Assembly (NCBI GenBank): GCA_003452655.1
Contig: DMNR01000218.1
Coordinates: 1,325 to 14,488 of the forward strand
Length of the DNA: 13,164 bases
From: Actinomycetota bacterium
GTDB taxonomy: Bacteria; Actinomycetota; Actinomycetes; S36-B12; UBA10799
Reading direction: 5' to 3'
Made by a program: the position numbers and the translations under genes
Shown: positions 6,330-12,897 of the stretch, piece after piece
How positions within the stretch are numbered: position 1 is the stretch's first letter
Layout: the number at the start of each line of letters is the position of its first letter
The notes under the pieces: model-generated
Seen by the model: the letters and a program-made list of their open reading frames with translations, nothing else
Told to the model about the DNA's origin: nothing
Databases searched by the model: none

Positions 6330-7934
6330 ATGAATAGCACCCAGATATTGGTCGAGCCGGAAGCGGTCGAGGGAGGTGGAGCATCCAGGGACGGTGAATC
6401 GGCGGGACATCCTCGACGGTGGTGGGTGCTGGCCGTCCTGTGCCTGAGCCTGTTTCTAGTTGTCGTGGACAACACGATCGTCAACGTGGCACTTCCGACC
6501 CTCAGCGCGGATTTGGACGCTTCAACAACTCAGTTGCAGTGGATCGTCGATGCGTACACCCTGGTCTTTGCCTCGCTGCTCTTGGCCTTCGGTCATTTCG
6601 GGGATCGCTTCGGCCGTCGCGGAGCGCTGGCTTTGGGGCTGGTGCTCTTCGGTGCCACCTCCGCACTCGCGGCCTTTGCCACGAGCGCTGGCGCCCTAAT
6701 CGGCGTTCGCGCATTAATGGGCGTTGGCGCAGCCTTGGTCTTCCCAGCTACTTTGGCGATCTTGATGAATGTGTTCACGGACAAGAAGCAGCGGGCGGCC
6801 GCGATCGGTATTTGGTCCGGCGCCACCGGAATGGCCGTAGCGGCGGGCCCAGTTGCCGGAGGCTTCTTACTCGAACACTTCTGGTGGGGTTCAGTGTTCC
6901 TCGTCAATGTCCCGATCGTCGTGCTCGCGGTTGTCGCGGTGATGGCCGTCGTGCCGACATCGAAGGATCCGAATTCGGGTCGCCTGGATTGGTTCGGTCT
7001 GGTGCTTTCAGTGGCGTCGATCGGATTGCTGGTGTGGTCCATCATCGAAGGCCCGCGCCTCGGTTGGACCTCACCGGCCATTGTTGTTGGCGGCGTGTCG
7101 GCAATCGCCTTGCTCGCCACCTTCATCTGGTGGGAACGCCGGGTGAGTCACCCATTGCTTGACGTCAGCCTCTTTGGCAACGCCCGTTTCAGTGCGGCCA
7201 GCGTGACCATCGCGACGGCCTTCTTCGGCCTGTTCGGATTCATTTTCATGATCACTCAGTACATGCAGCTGGTGTTGGGCTATAGCCCGCTTGAGGCCGG
7301 GCTTCGGACGGTTCCGTTCGCGGTCGCGACGGGTGTGTGTTCGCCGCTGTCGATCGCGCTGATGCACCGATTCGGGTCCAAGTTGGTTGTCTTTGGGGGC
7401 TTGGCCCTGATGTCGATTGGATTCGTCATGGCCTCGCGGTTGCAGGCGGACAGCTCGTACCTGTCCGACGTGCTGCCCTCGATGATCGTGATGGCATGCG
7501 GGCTGGGTTTGACCACGAGTCCGGCAACGGAGGCCATCATGGGTGCGCTGCCGGTCGACAAAGCTGGGGTTGGTTCGGCCGTCAATGACACTACCCGCGA
7601 ACTCGGTGGAACTCTGGGCGTGGCAATCGTCGGATCGGTTTTCGCAAGTCTGTACGGCCCGCAACTCCTGGAGAAGCTGCAGGCGCTTGGACTGCCCACA
7701 AGTACGACCGATGCCGCGACGGAGTCAATGAGTGCAGCTCTGGCCGTTGCTGCCCAAGCTCCCGCTGAGCTAACGGCTGGCATCGTCGACGCGGCCAAGG
7801 ATGCGTTCATGGTTGGGTTCACGCGGGGTTCGTTGGTTGCCGCCGGGGCAACAGCGCTCGGTGCCATAGTTGCGCTGCTCTTCCTGCCAGCCAGAGCTCG
7901 CGATGACCTCGTGACTGTTGAACCTCGGCATTGA
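6330..7934 (+). CDS. MFS drug/solute exporter, DHA2 (14-TM, EmrB/QacA-like) family
   Basis: A 534-residue, very hydrophobic protein fitting the 14-helix DHA2 family of proton-driven exporters. After a cytosolic N-terminus of about 30 residues, TM1 ends in the DHA2 motif D47-NTIVNVALP. Motif A, GHFGDRFGRRG, is at 88-98 in the loop between TM2 and TM3. The antiporter motif C region, with G173-P-V-A-G-G178, is in TM5. AAGGG about 6 nt before the ATG is the ribosome site. Exported substrate cannot be told from sequence; relatives export antibiotics, dyes, biocides or the cell's own products. The divergent tetR supports induced efflux. The pair sits between whiB and the zincin-like gene, which are neighbours in mycobacteria, so it is probably a lineage-specific addition. 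No terminator is visible after the gene. Confidence 0.93.
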   Translation: MNSTQILVEPEAVEGGGASRDGESAGHPRRWWVLAVLCLSLFLVVVDNTIVNVALPTLSADLDASTTQLQWIVDAYTLVFASLLLAFGHFGDRFGRRGALALGLVLFGATSALAAFATSAGALIGVRALMGVGAALVFPATLAILMNVFTDKKQRAAAIGIWSGATGMAVAAGPVAGGFLLEHFWWGSVFLVNVPIVVLAVVAVMAVVPTSKDPNSGRLDWFGLVLSVASIGLLVWSIIEGPRLGWTSPAIVVGGVSAIALLATFIWWERRVSHPLLDVSLFGNARFSAASVTIATAFFGLFGFIFMITQYMQLVLGYSPLEAGLRTVPFAVATGVCSPLSIALMHRFGSKLVVFGGLALMSIGFVMASRLQADSSYLSDVLPSMIVMACGLGLTTSPATEAIMGALPVDKAGVGSAVNDTTRELGGTLGVAIVGSVFASLYGPQLLEKLQALGLPTSTTDAATESMSAALAVAAQAPAELTAGIVDAAKDAFMVGFTRGSLVAAGATALGAIVALLFLPARARDDLVTVEPRH

Positions 7935-8019
7935 TTTCTCTTACAGTGCGTACTCTTGCCTCGGCCCGCACCGCTGTCGGTCGGGGGCAGAGTCAACGAG
8001 AATTGTGAGGATGCGCGCG

Positions 8020-8478
8020 ATGGTCACGAGTGCGAGCATGCCGTCGGGCCCAGTGCCTCGACCCACTCGACGACGCCGTGACACTCACGGACGTGGGCTG
8101 CGGGGGACCCTGGCACCGGCAACCATGCCGGTATCGCGAAGTCGGGCGACGACGTTCGATGAGTTGGTTTTGTCTGCCGTAGAACGGATACAGCAGGCGT
8201 ATCCCGAACTCGCTGACGTTGAGATTCGGGTTGAGGAAGTGCCGCTGCGTGAGCGTCGCGACGGATCACCGGATCCCGTCTCGCTGGGGCGCTTACACCC
8301 GGCAATCGCGGGACGACCGGCCGCGCTGATCGTTCATCGCAGGCCTATTGAGTTGCGGGCATCAGCGGGGACGCAGCGCGAGGACCTAGTCAACGACACC
8401 GTGACTGAACTCGTGGCGGAACTCTTCGGGCTGTCCCCAATTCAAGTCGATCCTGACTACGGGCGCGACGACCGCTAA
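8020..8478 (+). CDS. Zincin-like 'metallopeptidase family' protein lacking the HExxH motif
   Basis: A 152-residue protein matching the actinobacterial family annotated as metallopeptidase (Rv3259 in the same context). The N-terminus is basic (RPTRRRRDTHGRGLRG, 14-29), then FDELVLSAVERIQQAYPELADV, VPLGRLHP-like VSLGRLHPA, IVHRRPIELRA, and a final helix TVTELVAELFGLSP (127-140). Aligned on the FG pair, true zincins of this fold have HExxH where this protein reads ELVAE (130-134), so both zinc histidines and the catalytic glutamate are absent. A peptidase role is therefore doubtful; the fold probably does something else. The start at ATG 8020 has GAGG 9 nt upstream; the frame is open back to 7918 but that would overlap the MFS gene. 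It is separated by 85 bp from the MFS gene and by 65 bp from DUF3499. Confidence 0.85.
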   Translation: MVTSASMPSGPVPRPTRRRRDTHGRGLRGTLAPATMPVSRSRATTFDELVLSAVERIQQAYPELADVEIRVEEVPLRERRDGSPDPVSLGRLHPAIAGRPAALIVHRRPIELRASAGTQREDLVNDTVTELVAELFGLSPIQVDPDYGRDDR

Positions 8479-8521
8479 ACACGGGGGAGTGAAATGCGGG
8501 GGCAATGCTCGATAGTTGACG

Positions 8522-8545
8522 ACCCGCGCAGTACGGTTCGCGGGT
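8522..8545 (+). promoter_or_regulatory. Candidate leaderless promoter with palindrome at the DUF3499 start
   Basis: TACGGT (8532-8537) fits a TAnnnT -10 and ends 6 nt before the GTG at 8544, so the transcript could begin at the start codon. It sits in the loop of a perfect inverted repeat ACCCGCG (8522-8528) - N10 - CGCGGGT (8539-8545) whose right arm enters the start codon. TTGACG at 8516-8521 is too close (10 nt) to act as its -35. Confidence 0.4.
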
Positions 8546-8948
8546 GAGTCGTCAGCGGGTTTGTTCGAAGCCATCCTGTGCCGGGCAGGCCGTTGCCACT
8601 CTGACCTACATCTACTCCGACTGCACTGCAGTCTTAGGTCCGTTGGCCACCTACGCGGAACCACATTGCTACGACCTGTGCCAGAAGCACAGTGAACGCC
8701 TGACAGCTCCGGTTGGTTGGGAAGTTGTGCGGCTGGAACCAGACCCTGACTCCCTCAAGCCATCCAGCGATGACATCGAGGCATTGGCCAATGCTGTTCG
8801 AGAGGCTGCACGTCCTCGAGAAGAGGCAGTTTCTGCGCCTGATGTTGCAGATCCCCCCAACACGGTCGAAGTTTCCCGCAAGGGACACCTGCGCGTACTG
8901 CGTTCGGTTGACCAACCATCGGAAGCTTCGACAACCCGTCTGCCCTAG
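8544..8948 (+). CDS. DUF3499 family protein, small cysteine-rich actinobacterial protein of unknown function
   Basis: 134 residues, recognised from the conserved core AVATLTYIYSDCTAVLGPLATYAEPHCYDLC and ERLTAPVGWEVVRL, the DUF3499 signature (Rv3258c in the same context). C7 and C12 near the N-terminus and C46-x2-H49 further on could make a zinc site of zinc-ribbon type; C27 and C42 are extra. The C-terminal 50 residues look disordered (acidic, P/A/S rich). The GTG start has no Shine-Dalgarno site but has a TAnnnT hexamer at leaderless spacing. The family is nearly confined to Actinobacteria and its role is unknown; constant placement beside manB hints at envelope or mannose metabolism, which is inference. 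Confidence 0.9.
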   Translation: MSRQRVCSKPSCAGQAVATLTYIYSDCTAVLGPLATYAEPHCYDLCQKHSERLTAPVGWEVVRLEPDPDSLKPSSDDIEALANAVREAARPREEAVSAPDVADPPNTVEVSRKGHLRVLRSVDQPSEASTTRLP

Positions 8949-8951
8949 GGT
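8946..8951 (+). promoter_or_regulatory. TAGGGT, candidate -10 for manB, made partly of the DUF3499 stop codon
   Basis: TAGGGT fits TAnnnT. Its first three bases are the TAG stop of DUF3499 and it ends 6 nt before ATG 8958. The AGGG inside it could instead act as a ribosome site 7 nt from that ATG if transcription comes from upstream. No -35 is visible. Confidence 0.4.
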
Positions 8952-8957
8952 GTGATG

Positions 8958-10337
8958 ATGCGGTCTCTCGACGATGTAATTAAGGCGTACGACGTTCGCG
9001 GTGTGGTTCCTGATCAATTCGACGCCGACCTAGCTCACGACATCGGTGCCGCCTTCGTGCGCGTTATCGGGGCGGCAGCTCGTGACGGTGGTCCCGGCGC
9101 GGTGGTCATAGGCCACGACATGCGGCCTTCCGGACCGGACTTGGTTGCGGCATTTGCTGATGGCGTCACGGAGCAAGGATGCGACGTTATTCGCATCGGG
9201 CTCTGTTCGACTGACGGGATGTATTTCGCGTCAGGCACGACGGGGTTGCCGGGGGCGATGTTCACTGCCAGCCACAATCCGGCGCAGTACAACGGCATCA
9301 AGCTTTGCCGGGCAGGTGCCTCGCCAGTTGGCCAAGACACGGGACTGGCCGCCATCAAACAGATGGTGATTGATGGTGTGCCGACCTTCGGCGGACCCTC
9401 GGGATATGTCCGCGATGAAGACATGCTGGTTCCGTATGCCGAGTACCTGCGCCACCTCGTTGGCATCGCAGATATCCGACCACTCAAAGTGGTCATCGAT
9501 GCGGGCAATGGAATGGCTGGTTACACGGCACCGGCGGTTCTTGAATGGTTGCCACTACAGATCACCGAGCTCTTCTTCGAGCTTGACGGCAACTTTCCAA
9601 ACCACGAGGCGAACCCGATCGATCCGGCAAACATGGTCGATACCCAGCGTGCCGTGCTTGAGACGGGCGCCGACATTGGTTTGGCGTTCGATGGTGACGC
9701 GGACCGATGTTTTGTTGTCGATGAGCGCGGCGAGATTGTGAATCCTTCGACGTTGACGGCGCTTATTGCCTCATTGGAACTTGCCAAGTCACCCGGTGCT
9801 CCAGTCATCCACAACCTCATCACCAGCCGCGCAGTTCCCGAGGTGATTCGGGAGAACGGTGGCACGCCGGTTCGAACTCGGGTCGGGCACTCATTCATCA
9901 AGGCCACCATGGCGGAAACGGGTGCGGTGTTCGGCGGTGAACATTCCGGCCACTTCTACTTCCGGGACTTCTGGCGGGCGGACTCCGGCATGCTGGCCGC
10001 ACTACACGTCCTGAGCTACCTCGGCCACACGCCCCCTGGAACGAAGCTGTCGGACCTGCTGAGTCAATTTGCCCGATACTCACTCAGTGGCGAACTGAAC
10101 ACCACCGTCGCTGATGCCCAGGCGTCAATCGCTGCGGTGCGCGCTGAATTTGAAGGCAAACCTGGGATCACAATCGACACCCTCGACGGAATGACAGTCG
10201 AGTCCCAGGACTGGTGGTTCAATCTCCGGCCATCCAACACCGAGCCGCTGTTGCGGCTCAATGTCGAGGCCGAAGATCCGCAGCAGATGCAAGATGTTCG
10301 TGACGAAGTCCTCGCCATGATTAAGGCACTTGGTTAG
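8958..10337 (+). CDS. manB: Phosphomannomutase/phosphoglucomutase (ManB), alpha-D-phosphohexomutase family
   Basis: A 459-residue cytosolic enzyme that interconverts mannose-6-phosphate and mannose-1-phosphate, the precursor of GDP-mannose; many family members also act on glucose phosphates. All four family motifs are present: the active-site phosphoserine loop TASHNP (S105), the metal loop D245-G-D-A-D-R250, the sugar-specificity loop GGEHSGH, and the C-terminal phosphate-binding loop RPSNTEP. The N-terminus VIKAYDVRGVVPDQ is close to mycobacterial ManB/PmmA, and the context (DUF3499 before, SIS and manA after) agrees. GTG 8952, ATG 8955 and ATG 8958 are all possible starts; I chose 8958 because both the leaderless spacing and the AGGG spacing favour it. 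The difference is two residues. Confidence 0.95.
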   Translation: MRSLDDVIKAYDVRGVVPDQFDADLAHDIGAAFVRVIGAAARDGGPGAVVIGHDMRPSGPDLVAAFADGVTEQGCDVIRIGLCSTDGMYFASGTTGLPGAMFTASHNPAQYNGIKLCRAGASPVGQDTGLAAIKQMVIDGVPTFGGPSGYVRDEDMLVPYAEYLRHLVGIADIRPLKVVIDAGNGMAGYTAPAVLEWLPLQITELFFELDGNFPNHEANPIDPANMVDTQRAVLETGADIGLAFDGDADRCFVVDERGEIVNPSTLTALIASLELAKSPGAPVIHNLITSRAVPEVIRENGGTPVRTRVGHSFIKATMAETGAVFGGEHSGHFYFRDFWRADSGMLAALHVLSYLGHTPPGTKLSDLLSQFARYSLSGELNTTVADAQASIAAVRAEFEGKPGITIDTLDGMTVESQDWWFNLRPSNTEPLLRLNVEAEDPQQMQDVRDEVLAMIKALG

Positions 10338-10362
10338 CTTCTAACCGCTTGACGCGTAGGGT
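10332..10362 (+). promoter_or_regulatory. Palindrome over the manB stop codon and candidate -10 for the Trm112-like gene
   Basis: GGTTAG (10332-10337) - CTT - CTAACC (10341-10346) is a perfect 6-bp inverted repeat that contains the manB stop. TAGGGT (10357-10362) follows and ends 7 nt before ATG 10370, leaderless spacing. The hairpin has no T-run, so it is not a terminator; it lies where a -35 would be and could be an operator, or it could stabilise the manB mRNA end. TTGACG at 10349-10354 is only 2 nt from the hexamer and cannot be its -35. Confidence 0.4.
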
Positions 10363-10369
10363 GGCCCAC

Positions 10370-10549
10370 ATGGCTTCTCTTGACGCGAAACTCGTCGAAA
10401 TCCTCGCCTGCCCGGCAGAGCACCATGCGCCCGTGGAACAACGCGGTGACGTGTTGGTGTGCACCGAGTGTGGGTTGCAGTTTCCGATTCGGGACGGCAT
10501 CCCTGTGATGCTGCTCGACGAGGCGTTGCCGAGCGCCAATGGAGCTTGA
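10370..10549 (+). CDS. Trm112-like small zinc-ribbon protein
   Basis: 59 residues, recognised from LVEILACPAEHHAPV at the start and CTECGLQFPIRDGIPVMLLDEA at the end, the Trm112/YcaR family pattern. Eukaryotic and archaeal Trm112 is a partner that stabilises methyltransferases; bacterial members have no settled role. Usual forms have CPxC plus CxxC; here C14, C31 and C34 remain while the second cysteine position reads E17-H18-H19, so a histidine may be the fourth ligand. ATG 10370 is preceded by TAGGGT at leaderless spacing; an in-frame start at 10349 would lie upstream of that hexamer. The gene overlaps the following SIS gene by 11 nt, which suggests coupled synthesis. Confidence 0.85.
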   Translation: MASLDAKLVEILACPAEHHAPVEQRGDVLVCTECGLQFPIRDGIPVMLLDEALPSANGA

Positions 10550-11681
10550 TGACGCGCTGCTCGACGATGTAGATGCCCTCATGGCGGCCGACACCCGTCA
10601 GTTGCTGCCGATGACGGCCAGCGCGGGGGCAAGCATCCGCGCGGCAGCATCGCTAGTCACGCCAGAGGCGATTGCCCGAGTGGTTGACGATGGCCGCCCG
10701 CATGCAGTGGTCGTTGTCGGTGGCGGTGGATCACGTGCTGCGGGCGACATCCTTGCCGCGGTCGCTGGTTCTGGGTCTCCCGTACCTGTGATGACGTTCG
10801 GCGGACCTTCGCTCCCAGGGTGGGTGGGTCCGACTGACTTGGTGGTTGCTGTTTCTGGCTCGGGGCGTACCCCGGAGACCCTCGAGGTTGCGGCCGAAGC
10901 TGCTCGCCGGGGTTGCCGACTCCTCGTCGTCTCACCTGATCGCACTCCGCTGTCGTATCTGGCGGATCAGACTCGAGGTGCTGTCAGTGTCGGAGTCGGA
11001 ATCCCAACGGTTGCCGGAACCTGGCGCGCACGGACTTTGATGTGGAGTCTGGCGACCCCGTTGGTGCTGGTGGCCGGCGGACTTGGGCTGGTGGAGCACG
11101 CGAACGAGGCCGTGGCTGCCGCCGCCGACGCACTCGATGAAGTCGCGGATACCTGCTCACCACTTCGCGATTCAGTGGTCAACGAAGCAAAACGGATGGC
11201 CGTGGATGTTGCGCTTTCGCTGCCGATGTTGTGGGGCACTGGCGATGTTGGGGCAATCGCAGTCAAACGATTCGCACGTCAACTTGCCGAGAATTCCGGA
11301 CTACCAGCCGTCGTCGGCACGCTTCCGGAAGCGGCACGTACTCAGTCGGTGTTGCTCGCTGGCCCTCGTGCGGGACAAGCCGACGTCGACGACATCTTCC
11401 GAGATCGGGTCGAACAGCCGGAGGCCGCGACAAAGCTGCGGCTGATCATGTTGAGGGATTCTGGTGAGCATCCCGAAACTGCAGCACTGGCCGTGGCGGC
11501 GGTTGATCTTGCCGAAAGTCGGGGCGTCCCGGTCAATGTGATCACCGCCGAAGGCACCCATGCGCTCACTCGACTTGCCTCGTTGGTCGGGGTCTGCGAC
11601 TTTTCCAGTATCTATGCCGGACTGGCGTTGGGCCTCGACCCGATGTCAGCGGCAAACGAGCTAGACGGTCGAGTCAGGTAG
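10539..11681 (+). CDS. SIS-domain protein, homologue of bifunctional phosphoglucose/phosphomannose isomerase
   Basis: 380 residues with two sugar-isomerase lobes. The first SIS lobe shows VVVVGGGGSRAAGD (57-70) and AVSGSGRTPET (104-114), the phosphate-binding serine loops. The C-terminal lobe ends in LASLVGVCDFSSIYAGLALG (346-365), typical of the phosphoglucose/phosphomannose isomerase C-terminal family. In archaeal enzymes catalysis uses a glutamate in an LNEN-like motif and a histidine in ELNHNE. Here the glutamate is kept (LAENSG, E251), but the second stretch reads LPEAARTQ (262-269) without the histidine. The corresponding mycobacterial gene (Rv3256c) also lies between manB and manA. It may isomerise or only bind a sugar phosphate; activity is uncertain. 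The ATG lies inside the Trm112-like gene, 11 nt overlap. Confidence 0.88.
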   Translation: MELDDALLDDVDALMAADTRQLLPMTASAGASIRAAASLVTPEAIARVVDDGRPHAVVVVGGGGSRAAGDILAAVAGSGSPVPVMTFGGPSLPGWVGPTDLVVAVSGSGRTPETLEVAAEAARRGCRLLVVSPDRTPLSYLADQTRGAVSVGVGIPTVAGTWRARTLMWSLATPLVLVAGGLGLVEHANEAVAAAADALDEVADTCSPLRDSVVNEAKRMAVDVALSLPMLWGTGDVGAIAVKRFARQLAENSGLPAVVGTLPEAARTQSVLLAGPRAGQADVDDIFRDRVEQPEAATKLRLIMLRDSGEHPETAALAVAAVDLAESRGVPVNVITAEGTHALTRLASLVGVCDFSSIYAGLALGLDPMSAANELDGRVR

Positions 11682-11730
11682 TTCCTGCTTCGCCGGTTAT
11701 CTCGATGGTCGAGGACGACGAGGAGAGCGC

Positions 11731-12861
11731 GTGCACCGAATCGCTGGTTACTTGCAGAACTACGCATGGGGAATTCCTGGAGGCCTGGCGGCTTGGCGAG
11801 GTGGCTCTGACGAGGCTGTGCCCGCGGGCACCACGCCTGCGCCGGAGGCCGAACTTTGGTACGGCGCCCACGTCAACGGGCCATCGCCGTTGGCGAGCGG
11901 CTCCGGTTCGCTCACTGACCTAGTGACTGCGCAGGACGCACCTGTGTTGGTCAAGTTACTGGCAGCCGCTCGACCGCTGTCGATTCAGATTCATCCGCCG
12001 AGCGATCAAGCCGCCCGCAACTTCGCTGCGCAGGAGGCCGATCCGTCGTTGCCGAAGTTGCTTGCAGACGGCTTGGCGAAGACCGAAATGCTCATTGCGG
12101 TGCGCCCATTCTCGGTGTTGCAGGGAATGCGCGATCCGAAGCTTGCCGCCGCGATTCTGCGCAAGGTGGGCGGCTCAGCGCAAGGCGGAGCCGACCTTCT
12201 TGATGCTGGTGACCCGAAGGGCGCAATCCGCCTGTTATTGGCAGTCGATCCGGCAGAGCTCAGTGAATTGACTCCGAAGGTTGCTGCTGCCGCCGCGGCG
12301 GCAGGTCTGGGGACGGCGGGCGTCGAAGCGTTGGCGACCGTCGCTGGCAATTACCCGGGAGATGCCGGAGTGCTCGTCGCCGTGCTGATGGATCAACGCG
12401 TTCTTGCTGAAGGCGATGCGGTTTACGTTCCTGCTGGGGTTGTCCACGCTTACGTCAGCGGCACGGGTGTCGAGGTGATGACCGCAAGCGACAACGTTCT
12501 TCGCCTCGGGCTCACGCCGAAGACCATTGCGGTGGATGAGGCACTCGATGCACTTGATCCAAGCCTGACTCCGCAGCCAATGTCGGGGGAGCCGACGCCT
12601 CTGCCATCTGGCGGGACCCATCGCCACTACGCGCCAGCGGGTGCGCCCTTCATTGTCGATTGGATCGGCGATGGTTCGTTCACGGCCATCGCTGGTGACT
12701 ACCGGCTCGTGCTGGCTGTCAGTAGCTCTGTGACTGTCGCGACGGGCGGAACTGAAATCGTCCTCTCCCAAGGCCAGGCCGCCGCGGTCTTGGCAGATGA
12801 GGGCGATGTACTGGTAACCACCACCGGCGCGGCAGTTATTGCTCGCTCCGCAGCCCAATAG
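11731..12861 (+). CDS. manA: Mannose-6-phosphate isomerase, class I (ManA)
   Basis: A 376-residue cupin-fold zinc enzyme that interconverts fructose-6-phosphate and mannose-6-phosphate, feeding ManB. Zinc ligands can be placed: Q86 and H88 in LSIQIHPPSDQ, E119 in KTEMLIAVRPF, and H239 in VPAGVVHAYVSGTG. ELWYGAHVNGPS near 48-59 and NVLRLGLTPK in the C-terminal half are further family segments. It is slightly shorter than the roughly 390-410 residues of E. coli and mycobacterial ManA, mainly in the linker, with no sign of damage. GTG start with GAGGAG 5 nt upstream. The 49-bp gap after the SIS gene shows no terminator, so co-transcription with it is likely. Confidence 0.95.
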   Translation: MHRIAGYLQNYAWGIPGGLAAWRGGSDEAVPAGTTPAPEAELWYGAHVNGPSPLASGSGSLTDLVTAQDAPVLVKLLAAARPLSIQIHPPSDQAARNFAAQEADPSLPKLLADGLAKTEMLIAVRPFSVLQGMRDPKLAAAILRKVGGSAQGGADLLDAGDPKGAIRLLLAVDPAELSELTPKVAAAAAAAGLGTAGVEALATVAGNYPGDAGVLVAVLMDQRVLAEGDAVYVPAGVVHAYVSGTGVEVMTASDNVLRLGLTPKTIAVDEALDALDPSLTPQPMSGEPTPLPSGGTHRHYAPAGAPFIVDWIGDGSFTAIAGDYRLVLAVSSSVTVATGGTEIVLSQGQAAAVLADEGDVLVTTTGAAVIARSAAQ

Positions 12862-12864
12862 GGT
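12859..12864 (+). promoter_or_regulatory. TAGGGT, candidate -10 for the CDF gene, overlapping the manA stop
   Basis: The TAG stop of manA is again the first half of a TAGGGT hexamer. Expected transcription start would be near 12871, leaving a leader of about 27 nt with a weak ribosome site GAGAG (12885-12889), 8 nt before GTG 12898. The following bases (GGCTC) resemble those after the hexamer at 10357 (GGCCC). Confidence 0.3.
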
Positions 12865-12897
12865 GGCTCGCACGACATTCGACAGAGAGTTGACCCT

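Noticed and set aside
7280..7996. A 238-codon open frame on the minus strand opposite the MFS gene
   Set aside because: It is antisense to a clearly recognisable 14-TM transporter; its Ala/Ser/Thr/Pro-rich translation has no family motifs and arises from GC-rich codon bias.
7918..8019. Upstream extension of the zincin-like gene to ATG 7918
   Set aside because: It would overlap the end of the MFS gene, has no ribosome site, and the added residues are not part of the family.
8516..12894. TTGAC(G) close upstream of several starts (8516, 10349, 12890) as -35 elements
   Set aside because: The distances to the -10 hexamers (10 nt, 2 nt) or directly to the start codon (3 nt) do not fit a sigma factor; probably coincidence.
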